From assembly GCA_937858455.1 (NCBI GenBank), contig CALLYN010000940.1:1-5714 (forward strand): a stretch of 5,714 nt of DNA. Reading direction: 5' to 3'. How positions within the stretch are numbered: the stretch's first letter is position 1; each line of letters opens with the position of its first letter. Origin of the DNA: an uncultured Kouleothrix sp. (GTDB taxonomy: Bacteria; Chloroflexota; Chloroflexia; Chloroflexales; Roseiflexaceae). The notes under the pieces were generated by a model. That model saw nothing but the letters and a program-made list of their open reading frames with translations. It made no database searches and was not told where the DNA came from. Of this stretch, positions 1 to 3,888 are shown in pieces. A program made the translations under genes and the position numbers.

Positions 1-5
1 GAAAC

Positions 6-28
6 TTGGAGGGACGAAGTCCCTCCAA
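6..28. repeat. Perfect 10-bp hairpin with GAA loop
   Basis: TTGGAGGGAC (6-15) pairs perfectly with GTCCCTCCAA (19-28) around a 3-nt GAA loop. A run of four T lies about eight bases downstream (36-39), so it could be the remains of a terminator for a gene to the left of the window. No T tract directly follows the stem, so a dispersed intergenic repeat is equally possible. The stem is seen directly; its role is unknown. Confidence 0.6.
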
Positions 29-78
29 ACCACCCTTTTCAAACAGCTTCTTAGGGGTTTGGAAAGCGGCCCAAACCC
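25..78. other. Competing CCAAACC / GGTTTGG pairings
   Basis: GGTTTGG at 56-62 can pair upstream with CCAAACC at 25-31, or downstream as GGGTTTGG (55-62) with CCAAACCC (71-78; 8 bp, 8-nt loop). The upstream partner overlaps the right arm of the 6-28 hairpin, so the three pairings partly exclude each other. This could be an attenuator-like arrangement or simply a cluster of related inverted repeats. No coding region covers it. Confidence 0.4.
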
Positions 79-79
79 G

Positions 80-138
80 ACTATGTTTATGTCCAATAAA
101 TCTATATATAGTCACTATGATCTGCTCATTCCAATAGT
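80..138. promoter_or_regulatory. Cluster of ACTAT/ATAGT dyads in AT-rich DNA
   Basis: ACTAT occurs at 80-84 and 114-118, and its complement ATAGT at 108-112 and 134-138. The middle pair forms a perfect 11-bp dyad, ATAGTCACTAT (108-118). It overlaps the self-complementary CTATATATAG at 102-111. The cluster lies 31-89 bases upstream of the putative -35 of the next gene, where an activator or repressor could bind. Short AT-rich words recur by chance, so this is a weak proposal. Confidence 0.2.
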
Positions 139-168
139 AGTGTGTTTTTTGCTTAAACAAACTGTCAC

Positions 169-197
169 TTCATTTTTTGCCACCGCACATCTATAAT
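169..197 (+). promoter_or_regulatory. Putative sigma-70-type promoter of the secreted propeller gene
   Basis: A perfect TATAAT lies at 192-197. At the ideal 17-base spacing upstream is TTCATT (169-174), which matches the -35 consensus in only three of six positions. Transcription would start near 204, leaving a leader of about 78 bases before the ATG at 283. The -10 is convincing by sequence and context; the -35 is poor. Confidence 0.5.
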
Positions 198-222
198 TGA
201 CCCGGCCTATCGCTACCGCAGC

Positions 223-260
223 GCGCTATGCCTCGTTTCAGTCGTGCGCTCATAGCGCAC
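223..260 (+). promoter_or_regulatory. Leader with two mutually exclusive hairpins
   Basis: In the predicted 5' leader, GCGCTATG (223-230) can pair over 8 bp with CATAGCGC (251-258). Alternatively GTGCGCT (244-250) pairs over 7 bp with AGCGCAC (254-260) around a CAT loop. Both use 254-258, so they cannot coexist. They end 12-14 bases before the GAGGG ribosome-binding site (273-277). Translational or structural control is possible but unproven. Confidence 0.35.
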
Positions 261-282
261 TCCCATCTTCACGAGGGCGCCA

Positions 283-2412
283 ATGCACAATCGCCGTATC
301 TTGTTTTTGTGGAGCATATTCGCCGGCCTGCTGCTCGCACTTGGCGGCTGGCCCGGCCCGGCCTCGCCACCGGTGATCAATGCCGCCGCCGATGTTGGCT
401 ACCCCGACTTTTCGTACCAGTACACTGGCGTTGTGACGCCCACCGGCGAGAAACCCCAGAGCAAACTGTGGTACAACGATGGCCGCTGGTGGGCCAGCAT
501 GTTCAACCGCACCAGCCACACCCACCGGATCTACTGGCTCAACCTCGCCAACCAGACCTGGAACGACACTGCCGTCGACCTCGACACGCGCGCGCAGACC
601 AAGGCCGACGTGCTGTGGGATAACGCCGCCCAGAAGCTGTATGTCGTTTCCGGCGGCGGCTCCGACCCAAGCGGCAGCGGTACTACCGTCGCGTACGATG
701 CCTGGTTTATGCGCTACAGCTACAACCCGCAGACGCACAGCTACAGCCGCGATTTCAACCCGGTGGTGGTGCGTACCGGCGGCGGCGAGACGGTTGTGCT
801 CGCCAAAGACACCACCGGCATGCTGTGGGTCACCTTCACCCAGGGGAACCAGGTGTATGTGAATCACAGCACTACCGCCGACAACACCTGGGCCACGCCG
901 TTCGTGATCCCCGGCGCGCGTACGCTCGACCCCGACGATATCTCGTCGATTGTGGCCTACCGCGACAAAAACGGCAGCAGCGTCGGCGTGCTCTGGAGCA
1001 ACCACGTCAGCCCGGCGTCGATGTACTTCGCCGCGCATAAGGACGGCGACCCGCCCGCGACCTGGCAGCCGATCGAGAGCATCTACTCCGAGCAGTGCGC
1101 CGCCGACGACCATATCGACCTCAAGGCGGTACAGGCGGATCCCAGCGGCGCGATCTTCGCGGCGGTTAAGACATCATTCGGCGACAACGGCTGCGGCCAC
1201 GCGAACACCGACCCGCTGCTCCGCCTGGTGGTGCGCCGCCCCGACAACACCTGGGAGTGGGCTACCTTCGGCACGATCGCCGACGCGCATACCCGGCCGG
1301 TGCTGCTGCTCGACACCACCAATCGCCGCGTGTATATGTTCGCCACCGCGCCAACCAGCTGCGGCGCGATCTACATGAAATCAACCAGTATGGACACGCT
1401 CGACTTCAGCGGCCAGCCCGGCCTTGGCGAGCCGTTTATTCAAAGCAATACCTACACCTGCGTCAACAATGCCACCACCACCAAGCAGACGGTAGACGCC
1501 AACACCGGGCTTGTGGTGATGGCCAGCGACGAAAATACGCCCTGGTACCTGCACAACTACCGCGATCTCGGCGGCGCGTTCCCGCGCTTGGTGTTCCAGA
1601 ACACGCCCGCTGGCGGCCAGGCGGGCTCGCCCTTCACAACCCAGCCAATAGTGGTAGCGCAAGATTCCGCCGGCCACACGAACAGTGCGTTTAATGGCCT
1701 GGTCACGCTATCCATCGATCCCAGCAGCGGCACGGCTGGCGCCGCGCTCGTAGGCACCGTCAGCGTGCAAGCGGTCGCGGGCATCGCGACATTCAGCGGC
1801 CTGGCGATCTCGAAGGCCGGCGTGAGCTACCGGCTGAGCGCCAGCGCCAGCGGCCAAACCGGCGTCGAGAGCGCGATGTTCGACGTCGATCGAACCAGCC
1901 AGACGATCAGCTTCGGCAGCCTGCCAAGCCGGCAGTACGGCGATCCATCGTTCACGCTCAGCGCCAGCGCGTCGTCGGGCCTGCCGGTCAGCTTCAGCGC
2001 CACCGGCAACTGCGCCGTGAGCGGCGCCACGCTGGCGATCACCGGCGCGGGCAGCTGCGCGGTGCGCGCCAGCCAGGCCGGCAACGCGAACTACGGCCCG
2101 GCGCCAGATGTGATCCAGAGCTTCAGCATCGGCAAAGCCAACCAGGCGATCTCGTTCGCGCCGCTGCCGCACAAACACTTCGGCGACCCGCCATTCACGA
2201 TCAGCGCCGTTGCCTCGTCGGGCCTGGCGGTGAGCTTTAGCGCCACCGGCGATTGCACCGTCGTCGGTAATCTGGTGACGATCACCGGGAAGAACCTGTG
2301 CGCTATTCGCGCGTCGCAGGCCGGCAGCGTCAACTACAACCCCGCGCCCGACGTGACAGAGTATCTGAACGATAAGACGCTCGTCAATATTCCGATCGCG
2401 TCGGCGGGCTGA
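283..2412 (+). CDS. Secreted beta-propeller protein with Ig-like and two MBG-type repeats
   Basis: 709-residue exported protein, probably acting at the cell surface or outside the cell; ligand or substrate unknown. Residues 1-36 are a signal peptide (Arg4-Arg5, hydrophobic core 6-20, possible cleavage after the Ala34-Ala36 run). Residues about 57-435 hold seven similar beta-rich units, beginning near 61, 107, 169, 219, 277, 336 and 399, with recurrent Thr-Trp pairs (92-93, 202-203, 260-261, 323-324), as expected for a seven-bladed propeller. C272/C304 and C360/C393 could form disulfides. Residues 436-536 resemble the Ig-like domains common in bacterial surface proteins. Two 81-residue MBG-type repeats start at Q540 and Q621, each with two cysteines 15 residues apart. 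The ATG is favoured by GAGGG at 273-277 and the signal peptide directly after it. I see no true Asp-boxes and no sialidase catalytic set, so I do not assign an enzyme. A terminator follows, so it is probably monocistronic. Confidence 0.88.
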   Translation: MHNRRILFLWSIFAGLLLALGGWPGPASPPVINAAADVGYPDFSYQYTGVVTPTGEKPQSKLWYNDGRWWASMFNRTSHTHRIYWLNLANQTWNDTAVDLDTRAQTKADVLWDNAAQKLYVVSGGGSDPSGSGTTVAYDAWFMRYSYNPQTHSYSRDFNPVVVRTGGGETVVLAKDTTGMLWVTFTQGNQVYVNHSTTADNTWATPFVIPGARTLDPDDISSIVAYRDKNGSSVGVLWSNHVSPASMYFAAHKDGDPPATWQPIESIYSEQCAADDHIDLKAVQADPSGAIFAAVKTSFGDNGCGHANTDPLLRLVVRRPDNTWEWATFGTIADAHTRPVLLLDTTNRRVYMFATAPTSCGAIYMKSTSMDTLDFSGQPGLGEPFIQSNTYTCVNNATTTKQTVDANTGLVVMASDENTPWYLHNYRDLGGAFPRLVFQNTPAGGQAGSPFTTQPIVVAQDSAGHTNSAFNGLVTLSIDPSSGTAGAALVGTVSVQAVAGIATFSGLAISKAGVSYRLSASASGQTGVESAMFDVDRTSQTISFGSLPSRQYGDPSFTLSASASSGLPVSFSATGNCAVSGATLAITGAGSCAVRASQAGNANYGPAPDVIQSFSIGKANQAISFAPLPHKHFGDPPFTISAVASSGLAVSFSATGDCTVVGNLVTITGKNLCAIRASQAGSVNYNPAPDVTEYLNDKTLVNIPIASAG
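1900..2355 (+). repeat. Two tandem 243-base coding repeats (MBG-type domains)
   Basis: The units start at 1900 and 2143, a period of 81 codons. Shared protein landmarks are Q-x-ISF, YGDP/FGDP, ASSGL, SFSATG, RASQAG and NY-x-PAPDV. Cysteines sit at equivalent places (C577/C592 and C658/C673), suggesting one disulfide per unit. DNA identity is clearly lower than protein similarity, so the duplication is not recent. The second unit departs from the pattern after 2355 and the protein ends about 18 residues later. Confidence 0.85.
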
Positions 2413-2437
2413 TGCCGGCTCGGCCGTGCGCTGCTCG

Positions 2438-2460
2438 GGGGTGGCATTGCCACCCCTTTT
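2438..2460 (+). terminator. Intrinsic terminator of the propeller gene
   Basis: GGGGTGGC (2438-2445) pairs perfectly with GCCACCCC (2449-2456) around an ATT loop and is followed at once by TTTTCTT. It begins 26 bases after the stop codon. Stem, loop and T tract all fit a rho-independent terminator. Confidence 0.85.
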
Positions 2461-2491
2461 CTTATGCCTGCGGCCGCATGACTCTGCCATC

Positions 2492-2532
2492 TCTGTGCGG
2501 TTTTCCGCGCTCCGCGCGGAAAACCGCACAGA
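2492..2532. repeat. Perfect 19-bp hairpin with TCC loop
   Basis: The 19 bases at 2492-2510 are the exact reverse complement of 2514-2532, separated only by TCC. The arm starts TCTGTGCGG, then four T, then CCGCGC. It stands alone between genes, after a complete terminator, so it is not needed to end the upstream transcript. On either strand it could be a terminator-like or REP-type dispersed palindrome. Confidence 0.85.
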
Positions 2533-2538
2533 TACAGA

Positions 2539-2575
2539 AGCAGGCGCGCTCTGCCGAAGGCGGAGCGCGCCTGCT
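2539..2575. repeat. Second adjacent hairpin, 17 bp with one wobble, GAA loop
   Basis: Positions 2539-2555 pair with 2559-2575 around a GAA loop. All pairs are Watson-Crick except T2552-G2562. It starts only six bases after the preceding 19-bp hairpin but has a different sequence, so the pair is two independent palindromes and not a duplicated one. No T tract follows. The GAA loop matches that of the hairpin at 6-28. Confidence 0.8.
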
Positions 2576-2634
2576 GCGCAAGCCAGGATTCTAATACACG
2601 TCTAATTACTTGATTACACAATTACAAAATTTCA

Positions 2635-2643
2635 TGGTATACT
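2635..2643 (+). promoter_or_regulatory. Extended -10 promoter of the DUF4177-like gene
   Basis: TGGTATACT at 2635-2643 is an extended -10 (TG-n-TATACT, five of six in the hexamer), inside a strongly AT-rich patch (about 2588-2645) that contrasts with the GC-rich surroundings. No good -35 sits at normal spacing; TTGATT at 2610-2615 is about five bases too far. Extended -10 promoters often tolerate that. Initiation near 2650 gives a leader of about 33 bases. Confidence 0.6.
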
Positions 2644-2682
2644 AAGCCCATCAGCGTCGAACAACTGAAAGTGAGGCCAGAC

Positions 2683-3000
2683 ATGTCTGCACGATGGGAG
2701 TACAAGGTCGTTTACGTAGCCGGCTGGAAGCGTGTGTCGATCGAAGGCGAGGAAAGCTACCCCGAGGAAGGCGAGCGCACCAGCGGGTTCGCGCGGCGCT
2801 TTCTGAACGGCCTGGGCGTGGATGGCTGGGAGCTGACGGGCATCCAGCACACCGCGCCGGGGCAGGCCTACTACACCTTCAAGCGGCCCGTGGCCGACGG
2901 CGCCGAGCCGGATCTGTCGGTGGTGCGCAACGGCATCGTGCGCGAGCAGCCAGGCGGCCAGTCGGCCGGCGGGGCTGGCCCGCAGGCGGTGAACCTCTAG
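2683..3000 (+). CDS. Small DUF4177-like protein
   Basis: 105-residue soluble protein with no signal peptide or membrane segment. It begins MSARWEYKVVYV and has LNGLGVDGWEL at 41-51 and YYTFKRP at 63-69. That order (WEYKVV strand, helix leading into a GWEL motif, final aromatic strand ending in KRP) is the usual outline of the DUF4177 family, a small alpha/beta fold of unknown function. Residues from about 70 on form a Gly/Pro/Ala-rich tail, probably disordered and beyond the family core. I place the start at ATG 2683, because GTGAGG at 2671-2676 is then a ribosome-binding site six bases upstream; a GTG start at 2671 would use up that site. It has its own promoter and converges on the PTPS gene, so its neighbours suggest no function. 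Confidence 0.8.
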   Translation: MSARWEYKVVYVAGWKRVSIEGEESYPEEGERTSGFARRFLNGLGVDGWELTGIQHTAPGQAYYTFKRPVADGAEPDLSVVRNGIVREQPGGQSAGGAGPQAVNL

Positions 3001-3015
3001 CAGCAGCGCGGCGTA

Positions 3016-3039
3016 GCATGCCCGGTAGCACTGGCATGC
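3016..3039. repeat. Inverted repeat GCATGCC / GGCATGC
   Basis: A 7-bp perfect stem (3016-3022 with 3033-3039) around a 10-nt loop, beginning 16 bases after the DUF4177-like stop codon. It is the first of three stem-loops packed between the convergent genes. No T tract follows. Confidence 0.45.
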
Positions 3040-3054
3040 CGCCGATTCCCCCCA

Positions 3055-3085
3055 GTGCGGCGCCGCTTCCCTCGGCGGCGCGCAC
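3055..3085. repeat. GC-rich 11-bp stem with one bulge
   Basis: Positions 3055-3058 pair with 3082-3085, and 3060-3066 with 3075-3081, leaving G3059 bulged and an 8-nt loop. Its last two bases are also the first two of the terminator stem at 3084, so the two structures cannot both form completely. Confidence 0.4.
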
Positions 3086-3119
3086 GCGCGAAGCCGGCAT
3101 GTGCCGGCTTCGCGCGTTT
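3084..3119 (+). terminator. 15-bp terminator hairpin between convergent genes
   Basis: Positions 3084-3098 pair perfectly with 3103-3117 around an ATGT loop, and the + strand then reads TTT. It lies 83 bases past the DUF4177-like stop codon and five bases beyond the PTPS stop codon on the other strand. It probably ends the + transcript. On the - strand it has no T tract but could still protect or end the PTPS mRNA. Confidence 0.7.
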
Positions 3120-3121
3120 GA

Positions 3122-3616
3122 TCAGGCCAGCAGCTCGCGGTAAAACGCCGTCTGGCCAAAGCTCTCTTCCAGCGATACCTCGATCGCCGTCAGGTGCGCG
3201 GCGTCGGCGCGCGCGGCCAGCTCGGCGCGCAGGCGGCCGCACAGGTAGCGCGCCATCATCTCCACCGTGGTGTTCGGCAGGTCGAGGATCACGACATCTT
3301 CGCGCGGGAAGCGATACCAGCGGCCCTGCGTCCGCACGATCACACCGCCGTCGGGCTGCTCTTCCACTGCCACGAGCCGGTTGGCGCGCGGCAGCAACAT
3401 ATGGTGATCGAGCTCGTCGGTCACGCGCTTCATGATCCGCTTCAGCGTCACAAAGTTGAACACATACGCATTCTCTTCGGTCGGGCCTTCAAGCGTGACG
3501 CCCAGCCGATAGTTGTGGCCATGCAGCGGCTCGACCTTGTCGCCGTCGTATGAGGCGAAGTGCCCGGCCGCAAACATCAGGTTATCGCGGCTGATGTGAA
3601 TACGATAGGCGCCCAT
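3122..3616 (-). CDS. PTPS/QueD-family enzyme, probable PTPS-III type (active-site Glu)
   Basis: 164-residue cytosolic pterin enzyme. Family landmarks are present: zinc ligands H19 (AAGHF), H32 and H34 (LHGHNY), the Asp-His pair D70-H71 in LDHHMLLP, and a C-terminal Glu (E150 or E151) in VSLEESFGQTAFY that should bind the pterin ring. QueD enzymes have a catalytic Cys four residues before the first His of HGH (CxxxHGH). Here that place is V28, followed by E29 (VEPLHGH). Glu replacing or accompanying Cys marks PTPS-III, which makes 6-hydroxymethyl-dihydropterin from dihydroneopterin triphosphate and bypasses FolB in folate synthesis; this variant has been reported from Chloroflexi lacking folB. 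I therefore infer a folate role and give no queD symbol. The start at 3616 has AGGAG eight bases upstream (3629-3625) and begins the conserved domain; an in-frame extension to 3712 adds 32 residues unlike the family and would cross the promoter. Confidence 0.9.
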   Translation of the reverse strand: MGAYRIHISRDNLMFAAGHFASYDGDKVEPLHGHNYRLGVTLEGPTEENAYVFNFVTLKRIMKRVTDELDHHMLLPRANRLVAVEEQPDGGVIVRTQGRWYRFPREDVVILDLPNTTVEMMARYLCGRLRAELAARADAAHLTAIEVSLEESFGQTAFYRELLA

Positions 3617-3656
3617 AGCATATGCTCCTGCTTGTCTCACAACTCCCCCGCATGCT

Positions 3657-3662
3657 ATTATA
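3657..3662 (-). promoter_or_regulatory. Perfect -10 (TATAAT) for the PTPS gene
   Basis: On the - strand, TATAAT reads from 3662 to 3657, about 40 bases before the ATG at 3616, with transcription expected near 3650. No -35 resembling consensus is found 16-18 bases upstream, where the DNA is a GC-rich inverted repeat instead. That suggests a weak or activator-dependent promoter. Confidence 0.6.
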
Positions 3663-3669
3663 CGTGAGA

Positions 3670-3698
3670 GCGCAGCGGCGCGCGGCGCGCCGCTGTGC
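3670..3698. repeat. GC-rich inverted repeat at the -35 position of the PTPS promoter
   Basis: CAGCGGCGCG (3673-3682) pairs perfectly with CGCGCCGCTG (3686-3695) around CGG; a G-T wobble and two more pairs extend it to 13 bp. It covers the place where a -35 for the PTPS gene would lie and separates the divergent transcription units. It may be an operator or a structural insulator. Confidence 0.4.
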
Positions 3699-3888
3699 AG
3701 GATGTGCAACACTTGGCTGCCGCGCGCGTATTAGTAGCAAGATCGACGCTTCGGGCGCCGAGGCGGCGCAGCCGCACCCGAAACCTTCTGTTTGGCCGCC
3801 CCCACCCATCGCGGCGGCGGCCGGCCGAGCAGAGCACCCTGCAAACCGTAGGCGCACCCCTCTGCCACAATAGAAATAAGGAGTCCAG
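3699..3888 (+). other. Upstream region of the lipoprotein gene
   Basis: No open frame here looks like a gene. TATTAG at 3729-3734 is a possible -10, with a very poor -35 (GCAACA, 3706-3711), so the promoter is unresolved. If used, it gives a leader of about 150 bases. A nested stem-loop is possible (TTCGGG 3750-3755 with CCCGAA 3777-3782; GCGGC 3763-3767 with GCCGC 3771-3775), as is a 7-bp stem GGCCGCC/GGCGGCC (3794-3800 with 3816-3822). AAGGAG at 3878-3883 is a strong ribosome-binding site five bases before the ATG. Confidence 0.4.

Noticed and set aside
145..180. TTTTTTGC direct repeat (145-152 and 173-180) as a terminator or regulatory site
   Set aside because: No stem precedes either T run on the + strand, and two copies of a simple T-rich word are not enough to claim a site.
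228..623. 131-codon + frame overlapping the start of the propeller gene
   Set aside because: Arg/Pro/His-rich, no ribosome-binding site before 228, and it lies out of frame over the real signal peptide; its ATG falls within the leader hairpin.
250..1113. 287-codon open frame on the - strand inside the propeller gene
   Set aside because: It is an antisense shadow of a GC-rich gene: composition is skewed to Arg, Val, Gly and Ala with no recognisable motif, while the + frame has a signal peptide, repeats and a ribosome-binding site.
283..1600. Sialidase or BNR hydrolase reading of the propeller domain
   Set aside because: Repeated Thr-Trp pairs resemble Asp-box fragments, but the full S-x-D-x-G-x-x-W pattern and the catalytic Arg triad are not seen.
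1708..2529. 273-codon - strand frame over the Ig/MBG region
   Set aside because: Ala/Arg-rich shadow that runs through the terminator and into the 19-bp palindrome; no domain or start signal.
2412..2594. 60-codon + frame whose ATG overlaps the propeller stop codon
   Set aside because: It reads straight through the terminator and both hairpins. A similar short peptide appears on the other strand only because the DNA there is palindromic.
2671..2682. GTG start four codons upstream for the DUF4177-like gene
   Set aside because: The GTGAGG that would be the first codons is placed ideally as the ribosome-binding site for the ATG at 2683, where the family's WEYKVV strand begins.
3617..3712. 32-residue N-terminal extension of the PTPS-like gene
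   Set aside because: It would span the TATAAT at 3662-3657 and the AGGAG at 3629-3625, and the added residues do not resemble the family.
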